From assembly GCA_947459205.1 (NCBI GenBank), contig CANHCR010000030.1:1-32081 (forward strand): 32,081 nt of DNA, read 5' to 3'. Source of the DNA: Caryophanales bacterium (GTDB lineage: Bacteria > Bacillota > Bacilli > Paenibacillales > CANHCR01). A program made the position numbers and the translations under genes. A model generated the notes under the pieces. The model ran no database searches, had not been told where the DNA came from, and worked only from the letters and a program-made list of their open reading frames with translations. Positions 1 through 8,456 of the stretch are shown here, one piece after another; the stretch's first letter is position 1; every line of letters begins with the position of its first letter.

Positions 1-55
1 AAGTTTTTTTGTGCTTCGGCATATACATGTACAAAAACGGGAGGACAATCCGCAT

Positions 56-1006
56 ATGTTTTTCATCAAGAGGTTGACGATTGTTATGCTCACTATTTCG
101 ATGCTCAGTATTTCAATGTTAAATAGTTTCGCTTTCTCAGCGGTTGCAGCGCCAGCACTACATACGAATGCAGAAGCGGTTACACTGCTGGATGTACAAT
201 CGGGACGTATCATTTTTGCCCACAACGGCGAGAAACGGATGAGAATTGCCAGCCTCACGAAAATAATGACGGCGATTGTGGCGATTGAGCACGGTCAGTT
301 AAGCGATCAAGTGACCGTGGGGAGAAACGCATTTGCCAAAGAAGGCTCGTCGATTTATTTGAAAATGGGCGAGCAGATGAGCCTCGAACATTTGCTTTAT
401 GGATTAATGCTCAGATCTGGTAACGACGCTGCCGTGGCGATTGCCGAGCACGTTGGCGGTTCGCTCGAAGGTTTTGTTTACATGATGAATGAAAAGGCGC
501 AATGGATTGGCATGTCGGCCAGTCACTTCGCAAATCCACATGGACTAGATGATAGCGATGAACATTTTTCGACAGCCAACGACATGGCAAAATTGACGCG
601 CTATGCATTGCATAACGAAGTGTTTCGCGAAATCGTCAAAACGAAGTGGAAGCAGGTCGACAATCCGCATGAAGCGTGGGACTATCGTTGGTATAACAAA
701 AACAAGTTGCTTTCTCTCTACCCGGGGGCGGACGGTGTGAAAACGGGTTTCACGAAGAAAGCGAGGCGTTGTTTGGTTTCGTCTGCGACGCGCGAGGGGC
801 GGCAATTGGTCGTTGTGACACTGAACGACCCGACTGATTGGGTTGACCATATGCGTCTTTTTGACTACGGCTTTCGATCAGGATTGGCGACGAGGCTGCT
901 ACCTGCGGCGGAAGAATTGCCAGTAGCGGCTGAACCGACAGTGACTGAACCGTCACTAAGTTTGCTTCAGCGAATGCTACAGTTATTGCGCGATTCGTGG
1001 AGGTGA
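56..1006 (+). CDS. dacB: D-alanyl-D-alanine carboxypeptidase, sporulation type
   Basis: Serine DD-carboxypeptidase that removes the terminal D-Ala of peptidoglycan stem peptides; next to spmA-spmB it is the sporulation enzyme that lowers cortex crosslinking. All three active-site motifs are visible: SxxK at S66-K69 (SLTK), SGN at 121-123 and KTG at 229-231. Residues 1-31 form a hydrophobic signal peptide ending near AVAAPA. I chose the ATG at 56 because GGGAGG lies 11 bases upstream; an in-frame GTG at 11 has no such site. At 316 residues it is shorter than B. subtilis DacB (about 380). After the catalytic domain (to about 272) only a Pro/Glu-rich linker and a short amphipathic C-terminal helix (about 301-316) remain, so the usual beta-rich C-terminal domain seems missing. 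It is followed directly by spmA and spmB on the same strand. Family is certain; dacB rather than dacF rests on context. Confidence 0.93.
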   Translation: MFFIKRLTIVMLTISMLSISMLNSFAFSAVAAPALHTNAEAVTLLDVQSGRIIFAHNGEKRMRIASLTKIMTAIVAIEHGQLSDQVTVGRNAFAKEGSSIYLKMGEQMSLEHLLYGLMLRSGNDAAVAIAEHVGGSLEGFVYMMNEKAQWIGMSASHFANPHGLDDSDEHFSTANDMAKLTRYALHNEVFREIVKTKWKQVDNPHEAWDYRWYNKNKLLSLYPGADGVKTGFTKKARRCLVSSATREGRQLVVVTLNDPTDWVDHMRLFDYGFRSGLATRLLPAAEELPVAAEPTVTEPSLSLLQRMLQLLRDSWR

Positions 1007-1012
1007 ATGATT

Positions 1013-1600
1013 ATGGTCAACATGATTTGGCTTTCGATGATTGTCATTTCCTTCGTCGCCGCCGCCGCTAACAACAATATGGGCGCACTCAGCGAAGCCG
1101 TGTTGAACGGCGCCAAACAAGGGGTCACCGTCTGTTTTGGACTAATCAGCATCCTCGTTTTTTGGCTTGGTATCATGCGGATTGCGGAAGACGCTGGATT
1201 GCTCAAAGCGTTCGGCAAATTGCTCCGCCCGCTAGTGCGAGTGCTTTTTCCTGACGTGCCGAAAGATTCACCTGCTCTCGGCTATATCGTCTCCAACATG
1301 AGCGCCAACATGTTCGGGCTCGGCAATGCGGCCACACCGCTTGGCATCAAAGCGATGCAGGAACTGCAAAAAATCAACCCGCATCCGCACCTTGCAAGCC
1401 CAGCCATGTGCACGTTGCTCGCACTAAACACGGCTAGCATCACGATCATTCCGACGACCGTGATTGCCATCCGTATGAACTACAACGCCGCCGACCCGAC
1501 CGATATCGTCGGCACAACGCTGATTGCGACTGCAATTTCCACCGTTTTCGCAATCCTGATCGATCGATGGTATCGTAAACGTTACATGAAGCGAGGGTGA
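1013..1600 (+). CDS. spmA: Spore maturation protein A
   Basis: Integral membrane protein of the nucleoside-recognition/Gate family, needed together with SpmB for proper dehydration of the spore core in Bacillus. Recognised by close similarity to SpmA along its whole length: an N-terminal hydrophobic segment, the stretch GLGNAATPLGIKAM, and NTASITIIPTTVIAIRMNY, all highly characteristic. There are about four to five hydrophobic segments and a basic C-terminal end. I prefer the ATG at 1013 because the GGAGGTGA at 999-1006 is 9 bases away from it; the in-frame ATG at 1007 touches that site. The site itself overlaps the dacB stop, so the two genes are translationally close. spmB follows after 6 bases. 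The molecular activity of the family is not known. Confidence 0.95.
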   Translation: MVNMIWLSMIVISFVAAAANNNMGALSEAVLNGAKQGVTVCFGLISILVFWLGIMRIAEDAGLLKAFGKLLRPLVRVLFPDVPKDSPALGYIVSNMSANMFGLGNAATPLGIKAMQELQKINPHPHLASPAMCTLLALNTASITIIPTTVIAIRMNYNAADPTDIVGTTLIATAISTVFAILIDRWYRKRYMKRG

Positions 1601-1606
1601 GCACCG

Positions 1607-2140
1607 ATGTATGCTGTCATTTCGACCATTTCTGTTTGGCTCATTCCAGCAGTGATTGTTTTTATTTTGCTATTTGCTGCAATGAAGAAGGTGCCTGTCT
1701 ATGAATCGTTTGTCGGCGGCGCAAAGGAGGGTTTCGATACGGCAATCCAAATCATTCCGCACTTGGTCGGGATGATGGTGGCGATTCAAATGTTTCGTGC
1801 TTCAGGTGCGATGGAGTGGTTGGTGATGTTGTTCCGCCCGCTTTTTGAGACGATTTCTGTGCCTGCAGAGATTTTGCCTCTTGCCCTGTTGCGGCCTCTG
1901 ACCGGCGCAGGTTCGCTTGCATTCATGTCGGACTTGACGCAGCAATTCGGTGCCGATTCGTTGATTAGTAAAATTGCCGCAACAATTCAGGCGAGCACCG
2001 ACACGACAATGTACGTCATTACCGTCTACTTCGGCGCTGTTGGCATTCGTAAAGTCAGTTACGCCCTCAAAGTCGGTTTGTTGTCTGATGTCGTTGGTGT
2101 GGTGGCGTCGGTCATGATTTGTCTGCTCGTTTTTGCGTAA
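1607..2140 (+). CDS. spmB: Spore maturation protein B
   Basis: Partner of SpmA in spore core dehydration and a member of the same Gate-domain membrane family. Recognisable segments include PHLVGMMVAIQMFRASGAME, the LRPLTGAGSLAFMSDL region and STDTTMYVITVYFGAVGIRK, which match SpmB of bacilli. The length, 177 residues, is normal for the family. The start at 1607 is preceded by GAGGGTGA overlapping the spmA stop, 6 bases away. The last codons of the gene carry the TTGCGT -35 element of the promoter that appears to drive resA, so the dacB-spmAB unit and the res unit are packed together without a visible terminator. Confidence 0.95.
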   Translation: MYAVISTISVWLIPAVIVFILLFAAMKKVPVYESFVGGAKEGFDTAIQIIPHLVGMMVAIQMFRASGAMEWLVMLFRPLFETISVPAEILPLALLRPLTGAGSLAFMSDLTQQFGADSLISKIAATIQASTDTTMYVITVYFGAVGIRKVSYALKVGLLSDVVGVVASVMICLLVFA

Positions 2141-2161
2141 ACATAGACGACATATTATAAT
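2133..2161 (+). promoter_or_regulatory. Sigma-A-type promoter for the res genes
   Basis: TTGCGT at 2133-2138 and a perfect TATAAT at 2156-2161 are separated by 17 bases. The -35 lies inside the end of spmB. Transcription would begin near 2168, giving a very short leader ahead of resA. In B. subtilis the resA promoter is activated by ResD; no ResD site could be identified here with confidence. Confidence 0.65.
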
Positions 2162-2184
2162 GTTTATGAGGATGGGTGAGAACA

Positions 2185-2784
2185 TTGGATAACGAAAAAC
2201 AACAGCAATTGACCGAAACAGCGGAAGCGAGGCAACCGTTGTCTCCGGCGAAGAAACGTCGTAAATTCATACAAATTGTCGTGCTCGCTCTGTTTGTCGC
2301 TCTTTGTCTGTATACGGTCTGGACCACCGTGCTCGATCAACCGAGTGAATTATTTGATTCCTACGAATTGATGGACAAGCAGGCTCCAGAATTAACGTTG
2401 CAAGGACTGGACGGCAAGCAGTATAAGTTGTCCAATTTTCGCGGTCAACCCGTCATGCTCAATTTTTGGGCAAGTTGGTGTGAGCCGTGCCGCGCAGAGA
2501 TGCCGTTGTTAAATAAACAATACGAAGCGGCGAAGGGCAAGGGACTTGTTGTTTTGGGTATCAATTTGAGTGAAAATGCACAGACGGTGAAGGGGTTCGT
2601 CAAAGAGTACAAACTGACGTTCCCGATTTTATTGGATAACGATTCAACGGTTGCCGATCGATATGGCATCGATCCGATTCCATCGACATTTTTTGTCGAC
2701 AAAGAGGGAATTGTGCAGGATATACACATCGGTGAGTTGGACAAAGAAACACTTGATAAATATATAAAAGAGATTATGCCGTAG
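2185..2784 (+). CDS. resA: Thiol-disulfide oxidoreductase ResA
   Basis: Membrane-anchored thioredoxin-like protein that reduces the haem-binding cysteines of apocytochrome c on the outer face of the membrane. It has a charged N-terminus, a single transmembrane anchor at about residues 27-48, then a thioredoxin fold with the active site WCEPC (cysteines at 99 and 102) and the cis-Pro loop IPSTFFVD. The CEPC motif is diagnostic for ResA. The start is uncertain: the TTG at 2185 has GGGTGAG 4 bases upstream in good register, while an in-frame GTG at 2176 would sit only 8 bases after the predicted transcription start. resB follows after 22 bases, as in Bacillus. Confidence 0.93.
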   Translation: MDNEKQQQLTETAEARQPLSPAKKRRKFIQIVVLALFVALCLYTVWTTVLDQPSELFDSYELMDKQAPELTLQGLDGKQYKLSNFRGQPVMLNFWASWCEPCRAEMPLLNKQYEAAKGKGLVVLGINLSENAQTVKGFVKEYKLTFPILLDNDSTVADRYGIDPIPSTFFVDKEGIVQDIHIGELDKETLDKYIKEIMP

Positions 2785-2806
2785 ATAGCGGACAAGGGGA
2801 ACCAGG

Positions 2807-4495
2807 ATGATTGACAACACAAAATGTGAGTGTGGGCATCAGAACCATGTAGGCACAGTGCTTTGCGAATCTTGTGGTAAACCGCTCGTTGAAGAAGTCG
2901 ACTCAAATGAAATTTTGGAAATGCGCTATGATGGTGTTGCCCGCCGCTCTCAGCGGGCGAATCCGAATATACTTGACCGCGTGTGGAATTTCTTTTCGTC
3001 CGTCAAAGTGGCGGTCTATTTGATTCTAAGCACGCTCGTCTTGTCTACGCTTGGCACGATTTATCCGCAGGAAAACACCTTTTTTGACATTGATCCTGCG
3101 GTTTTTTATGAGCAACGATATGGTTGGACGGGCGAACTTTACTATGTACTCGGGTTGTCGAGAACGTACGAATCATGGTGGTTCGTGTCGTTACTTGTGA
3201 TGATTGGAATGTCGCTCGTGGTGTGCAGTATTGACCGCGTGTTGCCGCTGTATCGTGCACTTAGTAAACAAAAAATTGCCAAACATCCGCAATTTCTGCG
3301 CAGACAGCGCGTGGTCTATCAGGTGGAACCAGATTTCTCTGAAAGACCGCAGGCGCAATGGTTGGAGCAATTTGCCGCCCGTCTCAAAAAGCGTAGGTAC
3401 AAGGTGCGAAGTGAAAACGGAGCGCTGATGGCCGAAAAAAATCGCTTCAGTCGATGGGGACCGTACGTCAATCACATCGGGCTCATTATTTTTCTCATCG
3501 CAATCTTGATGCGCAGTATACCAGGATGGCATATGGACGAGCATTATCAGTTTCCTGAAGGGGAAGTGGTCGCTCTCCCTGGCACAAATTATTATTTGAA
3601 GAACGAAAAGTTTACCGCTGAATTTTACGACAAACAAGAACTTGCCGAACATCAGCAATTGCGCGGCGACGTCGTTGCTAGCCTGTACGAGACAAAGGCG
3701 ATTCTTTATGAATGCACGGCCGATTGCAACAACCCGCTCAAGGAACCACAATTAGAAAAAGTACACGAACATGATATTCGCGTCAATAGTCCGCTTGATT
3801 ATGATGGTTTGATGGCCTACCAAGTGCATTATGAATTGACGCCGAAACTGCTCGGTGTCAACGTTTCCGTGGTGGACAAGCAGCAAAACAAGCGTTTTGA
3901 CAAATTCCGCGTGGACATGAGCAACCCTGCTGATTCTTATCAATCGGGTCCATACACACTCGAGTTGAAAAATTATTATCCTGATTTTGCCCAAGATGTG
4001 AATGGCAGACCGATTACGAAGTCGAGTCAACCGAACACACCGGCGTTCATCTTTTTAGCTAAAGGTCCGGGACTTTCTGCGGGCGGCGAAATTTTCATCT
4101 ACTTTGTCAAAGATATCGATAAACAAACGTTTCGTCAGGATGAATTGAACGGGACGTTGGCATACCGAATCGATATTAGTGCCGCATCGATGGAAGATGT
4201 CGAAATTTCGATGTATACGAGTTACTTGAACATTCGTGTCGAGCAAGCGATGCCGTTTATTTGGGTAGGTTCGTTCATCTTTATGGTTGGTGTTGTCATG
4301 GGTATGTATTGGCAGCATCGACGAATCTGGTTGCGGATTGATGAAGGTCGCTTGTTGCTTGGCGCTCATACCAATAAAAATTGGTATTCACTGCGCAAAG
4401 ATGTGCAATGGGCACTCGATGGTGTCGGTATCGAAATCGAACAAGAAGCGTTAGACAACAAGGGAGGCAATTCAATTGAGCTTAATCACAGTTAG
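2807..4495 (+). CDS. resB: Cytochrome c biogenesis protein ResB
   Basis: Membrane component of the System II (Ccs) cytochrome c maturation machinery; with ResC it moves haem across the membrane and attaches it to apocytochrome c. The protein has 562 residues. It begins with a small zinc-ribbon-like motif (C7, C9, C20, C23) as in Bacillus ResB. Transmembrane segments lie at about 67-86, 124-146, 221-241 and 478-500, with a large external domain between the third and fourth. The start ATG follows AAGGGGA. The last 20 bases overlap resC, which implies coupled translation. Family assignment is firm. Confidence 0.94.
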   Translation: MIDNTKCECGHQNHVGTVLCESCGKPLVEEVDSNEILEMRYDGVARRSQRANPNILDRVWNFFSSVKVAVYLILSTLVLSTLGTIYPQENTFFDIDPAVFYEQRYGWTGELYYVLGLSRTYESWWFVSLLVMIGMSLVVCSIDRVLPLYRALSKQKIAKHPQFLRRQRVVYQVEPDFSERPQAQWLEQFAARLKKRRYKVRSENGALMAEKNRFSRWGPYVNHIGLIIFLIAILMRSIPGWHMDEHYQFPEGEVVALPGTNYYLKNEKFTAEFYDKQELAEHQQLRGDVVASLYETKAILYECTADCNNPLKEPQLEKVHEHDIRVNSPLDYDGLMAYQVHYELTPKLLGVNVSVVDKQQNKRFDKFRVDMSNPADSYQSGPYTLELKNYYPDFAQDVNGRPITKSSQPNTPAFIFLAKGPGLSAGGEIFIYFVKDIDKQTFRQDELNGTLAYRIDISAASMEDVEISMYTSYLNIRVEQAMPFIWVGSFIFMVGVVMGMYWQHRRIWLRIDEGRLLLGAHTNKNWYSLRKDVQWALDGVGIEIEQEALDNKGGNSIELNHS

Positions 4496-5732
4496 CGGTT
4501 ACGGACTTTTAGCGGCATTCATTTTTTACACTCTGTCTTTCTTCGGATTTTTTATCGCATTAGCTGGTAGTAAATTCAGCAAGCGCGATCCTAAGGAGCA
4601 CAAGCAACGTTGGGCCAAAATTGGCTACAGTTTGAGTGTCGTAGGTTTTGCTGGTCATCTCGTATATTTTGTTGCGAGATGGGTATATGGTGGACATATC
4701 CCAGTCAGCAACATGTATGAGTATATGACGTTTTTCAGTTTGACGATCGCTTTTGCCTTTCTCGTGTTTTACTTGCTCTTCCGTTCGCCGTTACTCGGCT
4801 TGTTTTGCACACCACTTGCGATGATCATGATTGCCTATGCGGCTGTCTTTCCAAAGGATGTACAACCGCTCATTCCGGGTCTGCAGAGCAAATGGTTGAT
4901 GATTCACGTGACGACCGCAGCGCTCGGCGAGGCGTTTTTTGCCATCGGCTTCGTCGCCGGTGTGATGTACTTGCTCAAAACGATTAACTTTCAGAGCAAA
5001 CAAAAATCCGACGTCCGTCAGCAACGCGGCGTTGAGTTTACGCTGTTCGTGATTTTGATGGTGGTCGTGTTTGCTGGCAGTGTGTTCACCTTCAATTCGT
5101 TCGGCTATCAGGCGCAGTTCGTCAAAAAGACTGTCAATGTCGTTGGCAGTGAGACGTCAGTCAGCGAAGAGAAAATCAATTACGTATTGCCGCCCATTGT
5201 GAAGCCGTACCAGTCGGAATTGGTCAAGTCCGATTCGTTCCTTGGCTTGAAAAAACCGCTGTTCACTGCTCCTGCTTGGATGGAAGGTGTCAATGCAGGT
5301 CGTAAATTAAATACGATCATTTGGACAATTCTGTTTTCGGCGATTATCTATCTGCTCTTGCGACTTGTCTTGCGTCGCTCGCTCGGATCCGCCATCCATC
5401 CGATTCTTAAAGATATCGATGAGCAAGACTTAGATGAAATCAGTTATCGGACCATCGCGATTGGCTTTCCGATTTTCACGCTCGGAGCGCTTATCTTTGC
5501 GATGATCTGGGCCGCACAGGCTTGGGGACGATTTTGGGGATGGGACCCGAAAGAAACGTGGGCGTTGATCACTTGGTTGTTTTATGCCGCATACTTGCAC
5601 TTGCGTTTGTCGCGTGGATGGCACGGGCTCAAATCGGCATGGTTGAGTGTCATCGGCTTTCTGCTCGTGATGTTTACGCTGGTTGGCGTCAATTTACTGC
5701 TGTCCGGTCTGCACTCCTACGCTGGTGTCTAA
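4476..5732 (+). CDS. resC: Cytochrome c biogenesis protein ResC (CcsA family)
   Basis: Multi-spanning haem-handling membrane protein of System II cytochrome c maturation. It has 418 residues, mostly hydrophobic. The hallmark tryptophan-rich WWD motif is at about 350-367 (WGRFWGWDPKETWALITW). Conserved histidines that flank the haem site are seen in HVTTAALGE, in the segment after the WWD motif, and in SGLHSYAGV at the C-terminus. The start is a TTG preceded by AGGGAGG with an 8-base spacer. It lies within the end of resB, so the two proteins, which form one complex, are translationally coupled. A 101-base gap separates it from resD. Confidence 0.94.
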   Translation: MSLITVSGYGLLAAFIFYTLSFFGFFIALAGSKFSKRDPKEHKQRWAKIGYSLSVVGFAGHLVYFVARWVYGGHIPVSNMYEYMTFFSLTIAFAFLVFYLLFRSPLLGLFCTPLAMIMIAYAAVFPKDVQPLIPGLQSKWLMIHVTTAALGEAFFAIGFVAGVMYLLKTINFQSKQKSDVRQQRGVEFTLFVILMVVVFAGSVFTFNSFGYQAQFVKKTVNVVGSETSVSEEKINYVLPPIVKPYQSELVKSDSFLGLKKPLFTAPAWMEGVNAGRKLNTIIWTILFSAIIYLLLRLVLRRSLGSAIHPILKDIDEQDLDEISYRTIAIGFPIFTLGALIFAMIWAAQAWGRFWGWDPKETWALITWLFYAAYLHLRLSRGWHGLKSAWLSVIGFLLVMFTLVGVNLLLSGLHSYAGV

Positions 5733-5767
5733 TTTGCGGCAATTCAGCACTTCATATTACGAAATTG

Positions 5768-5801
5768 TTTACACATTCCGATAAAATTACTGTAGTATAA
5801 T
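5768..5801 (+). promoter_or_regulatory. Possible promoter for resD-resE
   Basis: A perfect TATAAT lies at 5796-5801, about 30 bases before the resD start. The nearest -35-like sequence, TTTACA at 5768-5773, is 22 bases away, which is too far for an ordinary sigma-A promoter, so any activity may need an activator. No terminator separates resC from resD, so readthrough from the resA promoter is also likely. Confidence 0.4.
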
Positions 5802-5833
5802 TATTTATCACTTTATTACAGAGGAGTGGTTCC

Positions 5834-6550
5834 GTGAGTCAAGCAGAATTTCGGATTTTAGTGGTTGATGACGAAGAACGTATACGCAGATTATTGAAAT
5901 TGTACTTGGAAAAAGAGAAATTTATGGTTGACGAAGCGGAAGATGGAGAGACAGCATTGCAGTTAGCCTTGAGCAATGTATATGACATCATTTTGCTCGA
6001 CATTATGATGCCAGGGATGGACGGTGTCGAAGTATGTCAAAAAATACGAGTGCACAAATCGACGCCAATCATTATGTTGACCGCCAAAGGTGAAGAGACG
6101 AATCGAGTGCAAGGGTTTGAAGCTGGGGCAGACGATTATGTCACAAAACCGTTCAGTCCGCGCGAGATCGTGTTGCGTACGAAAGCGGTGATTCGTCGTT
6201 CCTCGACGACAGCCTACTTGTCGCAAGATGCTAACGGTGGCAATAATATTACATTCCCTCATTTGACGATTGAACATGATGCGCATCGCGTACTTGTCAA
6301 CAATGAGGAAATTACGTTGACACCAAAAGAGTATGAGCTGTTGCATTATCTTGCCACTACGCCTGACAAAGTGTTCTCGCGTGAGGATTTGCTGAAAGAT
6401 GTATGGAACTATGATTATTTCGGTGACTTGCGCACCGTAGACACACACGTCAAACGTTTGCGTGAAAAACTGAGCAAATTTTCCCCCGAAGCAGCGGCGA
6501 TGATTGCGACTGTATGGGGAGTCGGTTACAAATTTGAGGTGCCTCGATAA
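5834..6550 (+). CDS. resD: Response regulator ResD (OmpR/PhoB family)
   Basis: DNA-binding response regulator of the ResDE system, which in bacilli controls aerobic and anaerobic respiration genes. The N-terminal receiver domain (about 7-120) has the acidic pair D12-D13, phosphoacceptor D56 in LLDIMMPG, T83 and K105 in TKPF. The C-terminal winged-helix domain (about 140-236) contains ITLTPKEYELL and VDTHVKRLREKL. Length, 238 residues, is typical. The start is a GTG preceded by GAGGAG. resE follows immediately, and the resABC genes lie upstream, which identifies this as ResD rather than another OmpR-type regulator. Confidence 0.93.
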   Translation: MSQAEFRILVVDDEERIRRLLKLYLEKEKFMVDEAEDGETALQLALSNVYDIILLDIMMPGMDGVEVCQKIRVHKSTPIIMLTAKGEETNRVQGFEAGADDYVTKPFSPREIVLRTKAVIRRSSTTAYLSQDANGGNNITFPHLTIEHDAHRVLVNNEEITLTPKEYELLHYLATTPDKVFSREDLLKDVWNYDYFGDLRTVDTHVKRLREKLSKFSPEAAAMIATVWGVGYKFEVPR

Positions 6551-8371
6551 GTGATGATTTGGAAAAGCATCGTAGGGAAATTGTGGTTAATGATTATCGG
6601 CTTGATGGCGCTGATCTTGATTTTAATCAGCGTTTTCGTCGGTCGATCGATCGACACTTCGCTTGTCGATTTGCCACAATCGAAATTGAATCTGCAAAGT
6701 TTGGCGAACGAGTTGTCGGTTTCTGTCGAACGATACGGATTCGATGAACAGTACATAAAAACGGTCAATGAACTGCTACGTTCGCAACAAGCAGAAATGA
6801 TGATTGTTGATCCGAACCTCTCAACAGTGAGCGAGAGTTCCAATCCCGATCTTTTCGATTACAAGGTAAAAGATTTGTTTTTGGAACCGGAACTGAAGAA
6901 GGTTTTTTTGGGCGGCGAATCGGTGTTTAGTGCTTTAGAAGAAGAAGAGGATATCATATCGATTGCAGCACCGGTTTATAATATGCAGTCGAACAAGATT
7001 TATGCCGCACTCATTTTGGTCCAATCCGTAGATTCGTTGAAACAGGCTAACGATGTCAAAAAATCGCTCATTTACGCGGCAGTCATCGGCTTTCTATTGA
7101 CCATTTTTCTTGCCTTTTTCCTTTCCAGTCGTCTTACGCAACCGCTTATTCGGATGAAAAAAGCAGCCGACTTAATTTCGGTTGGACATTACAAAATGCG
7201 CGTCGCAAATGAAGCAGAACTGCAAGATGAAATCGGGCAGTTAGCGCGTGCTTTTAACATGATGGCGGAAAAACTCGATGAAACCATCAAGGCGCTCAAT
7301 CAAGAAAAAGAACATTTGAAAAGCGTCATCCGCAGCATGATTGATGCCGTTTTGACGATTGATGCAAACGGTGAAGTCGTTTTGGCCAATCCGCAAGGCA
7401 GACAGTTGCTAAAAGATTGGTATGAAATTCAGTGGAACGAGTGGAAGCCAATGTTCGAGAATCAAATTCCCGAACCACTCTACGAATTGTTCGAACAAGT
7501 TGTTCAAGGTGCAACGGAACTCAGTTCAGTGCTCCATGTGAAAAGCAACACTTGGTCAGTGGTGATGACGCCGCTCTACTCTGAAGACCAATTGCGGGGA
7601 GTAGTGGCTGTCTTACGGAACGTTACTGAACAGTATAAACTCGAGAAACTACGTAAAGACTTCGTCGCTAACGTATCGCACGAGTTGCGCACGCCTTTAT
7701 CAATGTTACAAGGTTATAGCGAAGCATTGCTCGACGATATGGTAGAGACGGTCGAAGAACGTCGAGAATTGGCACAAGTCATTCTCGATGAGTCGTTACG
7801 AATGGGCAGGCTCGTTCGTGATTTGCTTGATTTGGCGCGTATGGAAGCGGGTCACTTAGAGATGAGTTTCAAAGTAGTCGATGTCAGTCAATTGATGACA
7901 CGTGTGCATCGTAAATTTACGGTTGCCGCTAAAGAGAATGCCGTGCAAATTCAATTGCAGATGAACGATGATTCGCTCAAATTGATACATGCTGACGAGG
8001 ATCGATTGGAGCAAGTGTTGACCAACTTGTTGGACAATGCACTGCGCTATTCACAAGCAGGGAAGTATATATATATTCGCGCTTCACATGCTGAATATAA
8101 AGACTTCCCAGCGGTACAGTTCGAAGTCGAAGATCAGGGCGAGGGGATTCCCAATGAAGATTTGCCATATGTGTTTGATCGCTTTTACAAGGCGGACAAA
8201 GCGCGTACACGCGGCGAGTCGAAGGGGACTGGTCTCGGTCTATCGATTGTCAAAAATATCATCCTTGCACACGGCGGGTTCGTCAACGTAAGCAGTACAG
8301 TCGGACAAGGCACCACCTTCACTTATTTGATTCCGAATGATTTCACGGAAATTGAAAAAAATAATATGTAG
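6551..8371 (+). CDS. resE: Sensor histidine kinase ResE
   Basis: Membrane sensor kinase that phosphorylates ResD in response to oxygen or redox state. Order of parts: transmembrane segment at about 9-31, an extracellular sensor domain, a second transmembrane segment at about 172-192, HAMP (about 193-245), PAS (about 255-360), HisKA with H377 in VSHELRTP, and HATPase_c with the N-box ([11 protein letters not shown]), G1 (DQGEGIP) and G2 ([10 protein letters not shown]). All catalytic motifs are intact. The GTG at 6551 abuts the resD stop, with GAGGT 10 bases upstream; an ATG follows one codon later. It is the last gene of the res cluster and is followed by a strong bidirectional terminator. 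Confidence 0.93.
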   Translation: MMIWKSIVGKLWLMIIGLMALILILISVFVGRSIDTSLVDLPQSKLNLQSLANELSVSVERYGFDEQYIKTVNELLRSQQAEMMIVDPNLSTVSESSNPDLFDYKVKDLFLEPELKKVFLGGESVFSALEEEEDIISIAAPVYNMQSNKIYAALILVQSVDSLKQANDVKKSLIYAAVIGFLLTIFLAFFLSSRLTQPLIRMKKAADLISVGHYKMRVANEAELQDEIGQLARAFNMMAEKLDETIKALNQEKEHLKSVIRSMIDAVLTIDANGEVVLANPQGRQLLKDWYEIQWNEWKPMFENQIPEPLYELFEQVVQGATELSSVLHVKSNTWSVVMTPLYSEDQLRGVVAVLRNVTEQYKLEKLRKDFVANVSHELRTPLSMLQGYSEALLDDMVETVEERRELAQVILDESLRMGRLVRDLLDLARMEAGHLEMSFKVVDVSQLMTRVHRKFTVAAKENAVQIQLQMNDDSLKLIHADEDRLEQVLTNLLDNALRYSQAGKYIYIRASHAEYKDFPAVQFEVEDQGEGIPNEDLPYVFDRFYKADKARTRGESKGTGLGLSIVKNIILAHGGFVNVSSTVGQGTTFTYLIPNDFTEIEKNNM

Positions 8372-8388
8372 GCTACATTTAAATCAAC

Positions 8389-8433
8389 AAAAAAGGCAGT
8401 GTCAGAGATTTTAGCTCTCTGCACTGCCTTTAT
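8389..8433. terminator. Bidirectional terminator between resE and serA
   Basis: An A-run, then GGCAGTG (8395-8401), a partly paired inner stem, CACTGCC (8422-8428) and TTTATT form a hairpin with A/T tails on both sides. It sits between the convergent resE and serA genes and can serve both. Confidence 0.85.
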
Positions 8434-8456
8434 TCATGTTCTATAAAGGATTTGGA

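Noticed and set aside
3191-3751. 186-codon minus-strand frame inside resB
   Set aside because: Shadow of resB; no start signal and no recognisable protein.
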